DNA from: a virus | DNA length: 26,756 bases | Virus record (IMG/VR): IMGVR_UViG_3300006917_000127 | Location: 1-26,756 of that record | Strand: one strand, 5' to 3' | Shown: positions 1 through 5,341 of the stretch, piece by piece | How positions within the stretch are numbered: position 1 is the stretch's first letter | Layout of the letters: each line of letters opens with the position of its first letter | The notes under the pieces: generated by a model | The model's database searches: none | What the model saw: only the letters and a program-made list of their open reading frames with translations | Told to the model about the DNA's origin: nothing | Program-made: the position numbers and the translations under genes

Positions 1-27
1 GACTTCGACGACGACATCCCTTTCTAG
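1..27 (+). CDS. ssb: Single-stranded DNA-binding protein, C-terminal tip only (partial)
   Basis: The window opens in a reading frame that encodes DFDDDIPF followed by a TAG stop. This is the conserved acidic tip of bacterial and phage SSB proteins, identical in E. coli SSB, through which SSB recruits replication and repair proteins. Only eight residues are inside the window and the OB-fold lies upstream, so the call rests on the tip alone. It fits a replication module running into this window from the left. A chance acidic C-terminus is possible but the exact match makes it unlikely. Confidence 0.8.
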   Translation, partial: DFDDDIPF

Positions 28-44
28 GCGCCTGCTGATAGAGA

Positions 45-254
45 ATGCGAACCACACAACAGCGTAGAGGCTTCGGATGGACTTGGGAGTTTCAGCCCGA
101 GCACGACGGGCAGTGGGTGCTCTGCAATTGGGCTGCGCCGTTCAAGTCTGTGCTCCTGGACGACGAACACTCCAAGCCAAGCGATGAAGCGCGGCCCGTT
201 CGAGTCGAGTTGGTTCCGACCAGTAAGCGCAATCGCAAGCGGTACGGGTACTAG
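45..254 (+). CDS. Small hypothetical phage protein, 69 aa
   Basis: I do not recognise this protein. It begins 18 bases after the SSB stop. It is aromatic-rich near the N-terminus (GFGWTWEFQ) and ends in a basic tail (SKRNRKRYGY). No membrane segment or cysteine pair is visible apart from one Cys. The ribosome binding site before ATG 45 is weak (a purine-rich GATAGAGA). It is accepted because it fills the space between SSB and the next gene, whose Shine-Dalgarno begins at its stop codon. It is probably co-transcribed with ssb. Confidence 0.6.
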   Translation: MRTTQQRRGFGWTWEFQPEHDGQWVLCNWAAPFKSVLLDDEHSKPSDEARPVRVELVPTSKRNRKRYGY

Positions 255-264
255 GAGAAGCATC

Positions 265-444
265 GTGAATCAGCCTTGGAAGTGGTACGAAAACCCGTGC
301 GTCGGATTGTTCGCTGGGATCGGGATCACGGCGTGGGCGATGGGCGCTCCACTGCCACTAGTCGGCGGGCTCATTGGCGGCCCGATGATCGGGGCCGGCG
401 CTTGCCAGTTGTTCCTATTTCTGCGCGAGATCCGAGAGGACTAG
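265..444 (+). CDS. Small membrane protein, 59 aa
   Basis: The GTG start at 265 is chosen because GGAGAAG lies four bases upstream (254-260). The frame is open further back to an ATG at 184, but that would overlap the previous gene by 71 bases without a better ribosome site. The product has a short polar N-terminus (NQPWKWYENP) and then one long or two short Gly/Ala-rich hydrophobic helices, and it ends with a charged tail (LREIRED). It is an inner-membrane protein of unknown role. A holin-like function cannot be excluded, but the lysis genes sit in the late region instead. Confidence 0.6.
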   Translation: MNQPWKWYENPCVGLFAGIGITAWAMGAPLPLVGGLIGGPMIGAGACQLFLFLREIRED

Positions 445-466
445 TAGTTACGTGACGCATAACTAC
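444..466. repeat. Inverted repeat between membrane protein and methyltransferase genes
   Basis: GTAGTTA (444-450) and TAACTAC (460-466) form a perfect 7-bp inverted repeat around a 9-base loop. The left arm starts at the last base of the preceding stop codon. There is no T-run, so an intrinsic terminator is unlikely. It could be an operator or a leader hairpin 23 bases before the methyltransferase start. Confidence 0.4.
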
Positions 467-489
467 CAGCGATTCCCCAAGACACGAGG

Positions 490-1136
490 ATGAAACACCT
501 TGACCTATTCAGCGGCATCGGTGGATTCGCGCTCGCAGCGCAGAGGGCGGGATGCTCAACGATAGCGTTCGTCGAGATCGATCCGTTCTGCCAATCGGTG
601 CTCAGGAAGCATTGGCCGACGACGCCGATTCACTCGGACGTATCGACCTACTCACCGCCGGCTATCCATGCCAGCCATTCAGCACCGCAGCTCGAGGACG
701 TAACAACGCCGCCGACCTCTGGCCCGAAGCGCTGCGCATCATTCAGCGATGCCGACCGCGTTGGATCATCGTTGAGAATGTGCCTGGCCGTAGGCTTGAG
801 CACGTCGAGCGGTCGTGCCGTGACTTGGAGCGTTGCGACTATGCCGTCTGGCCGCTCGATATTGCGGCTGAGATCAGAAACCACGTACGGCGGCGCATCT
901 GGGTTGTGGCCCACGACAACCGCCAAGGCGAACCACAACTCCCCGAGTATGCGGAAATGGCCGGCTTATGCGCGGCTACAGGACATGGGCGGCGCCGGCC
1001 CGAGCCGATGGGAGTGGATGATGGGCTACCCCGCCGCATGGACCGCATGCGCGCGCTCGGAAACGCAATCGAGCCCGTCATCGCAGAGATGCTGATTAGA
1101 GCAGTGTTGGAGGACAGCGGAGATTTAGACCCATGA
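490..1136 (+). CDS. DNA (cytosine-5) methyltransferase, frameshifted near 642
   Basis: The enzyme family transfers methyl from S-adenosylmethionine to C5 of cytosine, which in phages commonly protects against host restriction. The motifs are split between two frames. The frame starting at ATG 490 carries motif I (DLFSGIGGFALA) and a motif II-like FVEIDPF. The frame open from 552 to 1136 carries motif IV with the catalytic cysteine (GYPCQPFS), motif VI (IIVENVPG), motif VIII (RRRIWVVAH) and motif X (RALGNAIEPVIAEMLI). Joining the frames by a one-base step back at about 642 (HSDV to IDLLTAG) gives a roughly 215-residue protein with motifs in canonical order and a very short target-recognition region. 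I see no slippery heptamer there, so this is a real mutation or a base-calling error rather than an obvious programmed shift. The frame of the second half ends in ATGA, overlapping the next gene, which supports it as the true C-terminus. ATG 552 alone would make an enzyme without the SAM motif. Confidence 0.8.
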
Positions 1137-1264
1137 CGAAAAAGAAACGGGGCCGCCCTGCTCCACCGAAGGGCATCGACGTATACACCGGCTGCGGGCG
1201 CATTGCCCGCTACCGCATGGGCCAGCGCGTGCCGTGCGAGTGCCAGAGCTGCAAGGCGCAATAG
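1133..1264 (+). CDS. 43-aa basic Cys-rich protein
   Basis: The ATG overlaps the methyltransferase stop (ATGA), so translation is probably coupled. The protein starts with a very basic stretch containing an AT-hook-like core (KKKRGRP) and ends with cysteines at positions 21, 35, 37 and 40 (TGCGR, then CECQSC), a possible single zinc site. I do not recognise a family. A DNA- or RNA-binding accessory protein is a reasonable guess from the charge and cysteines, nothing more. Confidence 0.55.
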   Translation: MTKKKRGRPAPPKGIDVYTGCGRIARYRMGQRVPCECQSCKAQ

Positions 1265-1274
1265 GAGCGAGGGT

Positions 1275-1421
1275 ATGGTGGACGCTGAGACTTACCGCAT
1301 TCAGATTCGCGGCCCCGGCTTCGATAGCTGTCTGGAGATCCGGGACAAAGATGACCTCGAAATCCTTGAGTTGATCATCGCGAAGATTCGCGCCGAGATC
1401 GAAGCAAAGGAGCCCGTCTGA
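1275..1421 (+). CDS. Small hypothetical protein, 48 aa
   Basis: ATG 1275 is preceded by AGGAGCGAGGG, a good ribosome site. The N-terminal half looks like beta strands (TYRIQIRGPGFDSCLEI) and the C-terminal half is a charged amphipathic helix (DDLEILELIIAKIRAEIEAK), possibly a coiled coil that could mediate dimerisation. No recognisable domain. It sits between two tiny genes in the same operon. Confidence 0.55.
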   Translation: MVDAETYRIQIRGPGFDSCLEIRDKDDLEILELIIAKIRAEIEAKEPV

Positions 1422-1422
1422 C

Positions 1423-1530
1423 ATGCAGGCCATCTTGAAACAGCGCGAGTGGAAACAAGCGTTTTGGCTCGGCTGGTCATGCGGCATGGTCGGCCAGTTG
1501 CTCTACTACGTGGTTCGGTATTTTTTCTAG
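1423..1530 (+). CDS. 35-aa single-pass membrane peptide
   Basis: Starts one base after the previous stop and ends at TAG 1528-1530. The peptide has a charged N-terminus (KQREWKQAF), then one hydrophobic segment with small residues (WLGWSCGMVGQLLYYVVRYFF). It is too short for a family assignment. The neighbouring genes at 265, 1867 and 1960 also encode tiny membrane proteins, so the operon seems enriched in them. Confidence 0.4.
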   Translation: MQAILKQREWKQAFWLGWSCGMVGQLLYYVVRYFF

Positions 1531-1544
1531 GCGCGAGGCACCCC

Positions 1545-1859
1545 ATGAATAGGCACGAGTGGCACGTTCACAGCGACATCGCGTATGGCGATGGCGTTTC
1601 GGTTTACATCGGCAGCCGCACCGAGAGCGTCACAGCGACGCTTACCGTGGAGCCGAAGGAGCCGGGAGCCTGGCGCGAGCCAACGCTGCGGCTCGACCGT
1701 GCGCACGCACAGCAGCTCATCAACGGCCTGTGGCAAGCCGGCTTCAGGCCGAAGGACGGCGCCGGGGCACTAGCGCACGTCGAGACGCTGAAGGCTCACT
1801 TGGACGATCTGCGGACCGTGGCATTCCACGCTCTCAAAATCAAAACACCGTCGAGGTAA
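1545..1859 (+). CDS. Hypothetical protein, 104 aa
   Basis: The frame is open from 1449, but ATG 1545 avoids a large overlap with the preceding small gene and follows GCGAGGC at moderate spacing. The N-terminal 50 residues look like beta strands (VSVYIGSRTESVTATLTVEP) and the C-terminal half is helical (AHAQQLINGLWQAGF, then HVETLKAHLDDLRTVAFHAL). I do not recognise the family. The organisation, a beta sheet followed by long helices, is common in phage accessory proteins but not diagnostic. Confidence 0.6.
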   Translation: MNRHEWHVHSDIAYGDGVSVYIGSRTESVTATLTVEPKEPGAWREPTLRLDRAHAQQLINGLWQAGFRPKDGAGALAHVETLKAHLDDLRTVAFHALKIKTPSR

Positions 1860-1866
1860 GACGCCG

Positions 1867-1953
1867 ATGCTTGGATTGCTTTGGTACTGCGCACTGATGC
1901 TGACGTGCATCTGGGTTGTCGTTGTGGTGCATTTTTTCCGCGGTCGAAGGTAG
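1867..1953 (+). CDS. 28-aa membrane peptide
   Basis: A 28-codon frame fits exactly between two better supported genes. It encodes a single hydrophobic helix (LWYCALMLTCIWVVVVVHFF) with a basic C-terminus (RGRR), the charge pattern of a one-pass membrane peptide. The ribosome site is poor (GTAAGACGCCG). Evidence is limited to composition and fit, so it may not be translated. Confidence 0.35.
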   Translation: MLGLLWYCALMLTCIWVVVVVHFFRGRR

Positions 1954-1959
1954 ACAGAA

Positions 1960-2172
1960 ATGTTGGACAACATGCTTTGGGGTCTCGGCCTTACCGTCGT
2001 GATGTTCGGCGGGCTTGGCGTCGCGGCAGCCGTCGCGTGGTGGGCGATAGACCGCGTGCTCATGCTCTGGACGAATCACATGGCGATCATCCGCGTCGCG
2101 CAGCACGCACGTAAGCACGGGCTCGACCTGCGCACCGGTAAGCCGTTCAAAGATGACGAGATGGCCCATTAG
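1960..2172 (+). CDS. Membrane protein with one hydrophobic hairpin, 70 aa
   Basis: ATG 1960 follows AGGTAGACAGAA. Residues of about 5-40 form one or two hydrophobic segments (LWGLGLTVVMFGGLGVAAAV, then WWAIDRVLMLW). A basic cytoplasmic tail follows (ARKHGLDLRTGKPFKDDE). The family is unknown to me. The tail charge suggests the C-terminus is cytoplasmic. It lies in the same run of small genes and its stop is followed at once by the next ribosome site (AGGAG). Confidence 0.6.
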   Translation: MLDNMLWGLGLTVVMFGGLGVAAAVAWWAIDRVLMLWTNHMAIIRVAQHARKHGLDLRTGKPFKDDEMAH

Positions 2173-2182
2173 GAGCGATGGC

Positions 2183-2377
2183 ATGACCGAACGAAGAACG
2201 ACTCCGTACTACCAGCAGGACCGCTTCGAGATCGGACCTGGGCACGCAATGCTCGTTTGGCCTGATCGCATGACGGCCGATGAGCTGAAGGACTTTAACG
2301 ACTGGCTGGATTTGGTGAAGCGGAAGATCAGCCGAATTGCGGCTCCGTCTTCGGAGAGCAGTGATGCCAAACCTTGA
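2183..2377 (+). CDS. Hypothetical protein, 64 aa
   Basis: ATG 2183 is chosen over 2153 because AGGAG at 2171-2175 gives correct spacing and the earlier ATG lies inside the previous gene. The sequence shows a likely strand region (FEIGPGHAMLVWPDRMT) and a helix (ADELKDFNDWLDLVKRKI). The pattern of a surface exposed to solvent with MTADEL...FNDWL resembles many small phage proteins of unknown function. It overlaps the next gene by 14 bases. Confidence 0.6.
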   Translation: MTERRTTPYYQQDRFEIGPGHAMLVWPDRMTADELKDFNDWLDLVKRKISRIAAPSSESSDAKP

Positions 2378-2597
2378 GACGCCGTTGGAACTCGCCGAGC
2401 AGGTTGCAGACTGGATCGGATGCTACCCGACCGACGCAGAGCCGGAGAAGCGAGGGCACTTCGTCACCGGCTTTGCAGAGCGCGTTCGCGAGGCGGTTCG
2501 CACCGAGTTCATGCTCGAGCAGGAGGCCATCCGCAAGGCGGAAGGCGACGAGGCGTACTTCGACCGTTTGAATCGCGAGCTTCGGAGGGACTTATGA
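2364..2597 (+). CDS. Hypothetical helical protein, 77 aa
   Basis: ATG 2364 is preferred over 2337 because GGAGAG (2353-2358) is well placed. The protein is mainly helical and charged. Residues of about 40-77 look like a long amphipathic helix (ERVREAVRTEFMLEQEAIRK, then YFDRLNRELRRDL). No known domain is recognised. The stop overlaps the next ATG (ATGA at 2594-2597), so translation is probably coupled. Confidence 0.6.
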   Translation: MPNLETPLELAEQVADWIGCYPTDAEPEKRGHFVTGFAERVREAVRTEFMLEQEAIRKAEGDEAYFDRLNRELRRDL

Positions 2598-2773
2598 GAG
2601 TTGATTTCGTCAGCGCGGACGCTCGAGCGCTCCACGCCTACCTCCAATCGCTAATCGACAAGTGGCCGCACGTCCGCGACGGCTGGACGCCTGAGCAGCA
2701 TCAGGTATGGCGCGCATTCGATGCGATCGAGGGCGCGGTGGATCGCGAGTCTCGGGAAGACTCAGGTGCTTGA
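2594..2773 (+). CDS. Hypothetical protein, 59 aa
   Basis: The ATG at 2594 overlaps the preceding stop and GGAGGG (2584-2589) is a strong ribosome site. The product is a small acidic helical protein (DARALHAYLQSLIDKW, then PEQHQVWRAFDAIEGAVDRE). No family recognised. It is the last gene before a 10-bp inverted repeat and the promoter at 2989, so it may end the upstream transcription unit. Confidence 0.6.
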   Translation: MRVDFVSADARALHAYLQSLIDKWPHVRDGWTPEQHQVWRAFDAIEGAVDRESREDSGA

Positions 2774-2783
2774 TCTGCTTCCG

Positions 2784-2808
2784 CATATCGTAGTGTGGCT
2801 ACGATATG
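2784..2808. repeat. Perfect 10-bp inverted repeat (possible operator or hairpin)
   Basis: CATATCGTAG (2784-2793) and CTACGATATG (2799-2808) are exact reverse complements separated by the five bases TGTGG. This lies 10 bases past a stop codon, in the longest non-coding gap of the left arm. No T-run follows, so a classical intrinsic terminator is not supported. A dimeric repressor operator, an RNA hairpin at the end of the upstream operon or a recombinase core site are possible. The right arm contains the ATG of the possible gene at 2806. Confidence 0.6.
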
Positions 2809-2970
2809 GCAAAACGAATCAAACTAGTTACCGCGAAACCGCATTGGCGCCGAGTGCGGGACGTAAATGTCGCTATCGGCGCATCAAATCCAGAACGTTC
2901 GGCCCGTAGAGACGGAGCGACCAGAGCAAGGGCCGATTGGCCTGGGGCCGGCGCTGAAAACGGGCACTAA
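2806..2970 (+). CDS. Possible 54-aa basic protein (doubtful)
   Basis: A 54-codon frame runs from ATG 2806 to TAA 2970. The product is basic and Arg-rich (MAKRIKLVTAKPHWRRVRD, then RSARRDGATRARADWPG). Its start codon is inside the right arm of an inverted repeat and it lacks a clear Shine-Dalgarno, so expression would need to be coupled to that structure or may not occur. The codon composition is similar to the neighbours. It could equally be non-coding leader sequence. Confidence 0.3.
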   Translation: MAKRIKLVTAKPHWRRVRDVNVAIGASNPERSARRDGATRARADWPGAGAENGH

Positions 2971-2988
2971 AAATAGTTTGCTTCGGTG

Positions 2989-3016
2989 TTGACACAGTAG
3001 CGTTAGCGTGTATAAT
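2989..3016 (+). promoter_or_regulatory. Consensus sigma70 promoter
   Basis: TTGACA at 2989-2994 and TATAAT at 3011-3016 both match the consensus exactly, with a 16-bp spacer. The spacer contains TAGCGT twice in tandem (2998-3009), a candidate operator. The expected transcription start is about 3023, giving a leader of roughly 35 bases before the ATG at 3058. It would drive the helix-turn-helix gene and the zinc-ribbon genes downstream using host RNA polymerase. Confidence 0.85.
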
Positions 3017-3057
3017 GGGAACCGTCGAGACCAGAACCACTAACGGAGACCACGCAA

Positions 3058-3237
3058 ATGAACGAAGTCAGCGCCAACCAAGTCCGCCGCCTCATGGCCC
3101 AAAACCACGTCACCATCCGCCAAGTGGCGGCCCGCTTCCAAATCTCGATGGAGCGCGTGCGCCAAGTACGCAAGGTCGGCGGGGCCTGGGATTGGCCCCT
3201 CATGATCACCACCATCGCCAAGGAGCGCGCGCACTAG
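3058..3237 (+). CDS. Small helix-turn-helix DNA-binding protein, 59 aa
   Basis: Starts at ATG 3058, with GGAG at 3045-3048 about nine bases upstream. The sequence at residues of about 18-42 (VTIRQVAARFQISMERVRQV) has the pattern of a helix-turn-helix: an alanine in the first helix, a short turn, then a recognition helix rich in Glu/Arg. The remaining C-terminus (GGAWDWPLMITTIAKERA) is a short conserved-looking extension. It is the first gene behind a consensus promoter, which is typical for a phage regulator that may also control its own transcription. I recall similar small phage proteins, but the target is unknown. The protein is too small for a CI-like repressor with a dimer domain. Confidence 0.75.
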   Translation: MNEVSANQVRRLMAQNHVTIRQVAARFQISMERVRQVRKVGGAWDWPLMITTIAKERAH

Positions 3238-3246
3238 CGCGCTCCG

Positions 3247-3417
3247 ATGAGCAAAGCAGCTCGAGAACTCGCAGCGCTTCGGCGCAAGGTCAACCACAAA
3301 TGCGGCACTTGCGGCACTGGGTTCCGCGGCAACAAGACGGCCCGCTACTGCTCTAATGCGTGCCGCCAAAAGGCGAAATACAAGCGAGCGAAAGAGTCCT
3401 CGGGAGACTCCGCCTAA
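3247..3417 (+). CDS. Zinc-finger protein, 56 aa
   Basis: ATG 3247 follows the previous stop by nine bases. The core has C-x2-C (KCGTCGTGF) followed by C-x3-C (YCSNACRQK), a short treble-clef or MYM-like zinc site, flanked by basic helices (LAALRRKVNH and KYKRAKES). The same C-x2-C plus C-x3-C pair occurs twice in the larger protein at 4614-5324. Likely a nucleic-acid-binding protein. Its stop and the next ATG share a base (TAATG). Confidence 0.65.
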   Translation: MSKAARELAALRRKVNHKCGTCGTGFRGNKTARYCSNACRQKAKYKRAKESSGDSA

Positions 3418-3665
3418 TGCAGTACCTACTGACGAAAGAGGAACTCGAGGCGTTGGCCCCTCGGGCTGATCTCGAAGCGGCTCAAGCGACCATCGCAAAA
3501 ATGTCGAAGATCGTCGCGAAGCACACGCTCGGATACTGCATCCACGACCCGAACCCGAAGCGCCCAGGGTTCAACATCGGCGGTTATTGCGACAACTGCG
3601 GCATGGCCGGCTTGGAAGACAGGGGCGATCCGCGGTGCCCGTTCCCACGAAACTTCAGCCAATGA
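3417..3665 (+). CDS. Cys-rich hypothetical protein, 82 aa
   Basis: ATG 3417 overlaps the previous stop (TAATG) and is favoured over the longer frame from 3360. The N-terminal half is helical and charged (LTKEELEALAPRADLEAAQA). The C-terminal half has cysteines that could bind zinc (GYCIHDPNPKRPGF, CDNCG, RCPFPRNF). I do not recognise a named family. Its genetic position, between two other zinc-site proteins, suggests a shared nucleic-acid or protein-protein role. Confidence 0.65.
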   Translation: MQYLLTKEELEALAPRADLEAAQATIAKMSKIVAKHTLGYCIHDPNPKRPGFNIGGYCDNCGMAGLEDRGDPRCPFPRNFSQ

Positions 3666-3692
3666 CAGAGACTACTGGAAGCGGAGAATCAA

Positions 3693-4136
3693 ATGGCTAA
3701 GGCAGTCCCGCCGCCGGAGAGCGGCATGATCGAGCTAGTTGCGCTTGAGCAGAAGCACGCGAGCGACATGCTCGAAGCCAAGACGCGAGAGCGCGATCAC
3801 GCGCTCGACCTAGCGACACAGTACCAGCACGAGATCAAGGCGCTCAAAGACGAGCTATTTGAGCTTCACGGCCAGCACGGACGCGCCATCGTTCGGGCCG
3901 ACGAACTCCAATCCAAGATTGGCGAGCGTCAATGGATCGATGCGCGCAAGCGCAACCCGGATACGGCCGGCGAGTATCTGACCGCCACGACAGCCGGGGA
4001 CTACCGCATCGTTCGTTACGGCACGAGCAAGAAATGGCAGAACGGCCGCGAGAATCATTTGCCGCTCGATAGCGAGCACCGCACTAGATGGTGGATGCCG
4101 CTTCCAACACTGCCGACGGAGGCGCTACGTGGCTGA
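3693..4136 (+). CDS. DUF551-like protein with N-terminal coiled coil, 147 aa
   Basis: GGAG precedes ATG 3693 at good spacing (GGAGAATCAA). Residues of about 12-75 form a charged coiled coil (HASDMLEAKTRERDHALDLA onwards). The C-terminal 70 residues carry the DUF551 pattern: QWIDARKRNPDTAGEYL near the start and RWWMPLPTLP near the end. DUF551 is a small phage and prophage domain of unknown function, often found in early regions. Its stop overlaps the GTG of the next gene. Confidence 0.7.
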   Translation: MAKAVPPPESGMIELVALEQKHASDMLEAKTRERDHALDLATQYQHEIKALKDELFELHGQHGRAIVRADELQSKIGERQWIDARKRNPDTAGEYLTATTAGDYRIVRYGTSKKWQNGRENHLPLDSEHRTRWWMPLPTLPTEALRG

Positions 4137-4617
4137 GACAGCGTTACAGTGCGTTGAGTGCGGTGGGTTTCTGCGGGACATGCTTCCAGCTTGTCGCTGC
4201 GACTTGCGAGCGCAGCGTGATGCCCTTCAGTCGGCAATGGAGAAGTGGGAAGCGGCCGAGGAACGGGCCAAAGCGCTTTCCTCCAGATTGGACTCGCTTC
4301 GTCAATTCGCCGCCCTTGCCGCAGTGCAAGGAGTCATAAGCCCAGAGGCGTGCGGCGATCTGGAGCGAATTGCGGGCAGCGTCGTAGAGAAATGCGAGCA
4401 CCGAAACCGGATAGCCGAGGCGACGGAGAACGGCGCGATCTGGTGTCAGGACTGCAAGACGCAAGTCGGCATCTGGAAGCGCGTCGTAGAGAGACCCGTA
4501 TTTTTGGGCGTGGACATGGCGAGCGGACCGGACGTGACTGTCGCTCGCTGCACGCGATGCGGCTCAATACAACGCCAGCCCTTGGTCGGCCCGCTCGTGT
4601 GTCCGAATTGCGGATGA
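4129..4617 (+). CDS. Zinc-ribbon protein with central coiled coil, 162 aa
   Basis: The GTG start at 4129 lies inside the end of the previous gene and follows GGAGGCG (4118-4124). Cysteine pairs occur at both ends: CVECGGF and CRCDL near the N-terminus, CEHR and WCQDC in the middle, and a clear zinc ribbon at the C-terminus (RCTRCGS, then VCPNCG). Residues of about 25-65 form a coiled coil (RAQRDALQSAMEKWEAAEER). The role is unknown, but the layout suggests a scaffold or nucleic-acid-binding protein. Its stop overlaps the next ATG (ATGA). Confidence 0.65.
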   Translation: MAETALQCVECGGFLRDMLPACRCDLRAQRDALQSAMEKWEAAEERAKALSSRLDSLRQFAALAAVQGVISPEACGDLERIAGSVVEKCEHRNRIAEATENGAIWCQDCKTQVGIWKRVVERPVFLGVDMASGPDVTVARCTRCGSIQRQPLVGPLVCPNCG

Positions 4618-5324
4618 GAGTGAGTGAGACTATGGAGCAAATCTCTGTAGCTGTGTCGCAATGCCAGACGTGCGGCAAGACGTTCACGCCTCATCCTGTC
4701 AGCGTGCGACGAGCTATTAGGCTCGGGATCGCACCGCCGAAGTACTGTTCGCGGGCGTGCCTTGCTCGATCTCCGGAAGTCAGAGCAAAGTACAGCGCAA
4801 CCCGCGCAAAGATGGTCGAAGCCGGAACGTGGAATGGCGGGCATCCGGATTCAGAAGCCATTCGGATCGTGCGCGAAGGACTGAATTGTTCGCATTGCGG
4901 CAATCTGTTTTATCCGCTCAAGCAGGTGGCGCACGAATACGTCAGGAGAAAGTATGCGGTGATGTGTTCGCGCGAATGCGATCACGCCAACAGAAAGGGA
5001 ATCCCGCGACCGCCAGGCAGCGGATTGGACAAGACCGAGCATCACGTTAAGGCAAATTTCTACTGCGTCAAAAGCCCTGATAACGTGCAGTTCGTCTTTC
5101 GGAATGCCGAAAACTTCGTTAGGGAACATCCCGATCTTTTCTCTGAGGAGCAAAGACGCCTCAGAGGAAAAAATATAATTGCCGCCCACGGGTTGCGATC
5201 GCTGTTCTGCGAGTGGCGCAACAGAGGCAAGAAACAACAGGCCGAGAGTTGGCGGGGCTGGACGGGAGTATGGAAGAAAGATCGGCTCGGCAAGGTGGTG
5301 TGGGCGCGCTATCCGATTAAGTAG
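4614..5324 (+). CDS. Two-zinc-finger phage protein with conserved C-terminal module, 236 aa
   Basis: ATG 4614 overlaps the preceding TGA; ATG 4632 is an alternative start. There are two repeats of C-x2-C plus C-x3-C: CQTCGKTF with YCSRACLAR at about 20-60, and CSHCGNLF with MCSRECDHAN at about 100-140. The C-terminal 90 residues show a module known to me from several phage proteins, where a strand-turn (FYCVKSPDNVQFVFRNAENF) is followed by a helical part ending in a Trp-Gly-Trp stretch (SWRGWTGVWKK). That module often accompanies homing-endonuclease-like proteins, so a DNA-binding role is inferred. No HNH or GIY-YIG catalytic motif is visible. It is the last plus-strand gene before the convergent late genes. 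Confidence 0.6.
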   Translation: MRVSETMEQISVAVSQCQTCGKTFTPHPVSVRRAIRLGIAPPKYCSRACLARSPEVRAKYSATRAKMVEAGTWNGGHPDSEAIRIVREGLNCSHCGNLFYPLKQVAHEYVRRKYAVMCSRECDHANRKGIPRPPGSGLDKTEHHVKANFYCVKSPDNVQFVFRNAENFVREHPDLFSEEQRRLRGKNIIAAHGLRSLFCEWRNRGKKQQAESWRGWTGVWKKDRLGKVVWARYPIK

Positions 5325-5341
5325 CGAGTCCGAACGACCCT

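Noticed and set aside
1521-1530. Run of six T after AT-rich bases
   Set aside because: It is inside the codons for YFF at the end of a small gene and has no stem before it, so it is not a terminator.
4245-4613. Upstream extension of the frame at 4614-5324 (359 codons in total)
   Set aside because: The extension overlaps the well-supported zinc-ribbon gene at 4129-4617 and reads as Arg/Ser-rich shadow sequence. ATGA coupling at 4614 explains the start.
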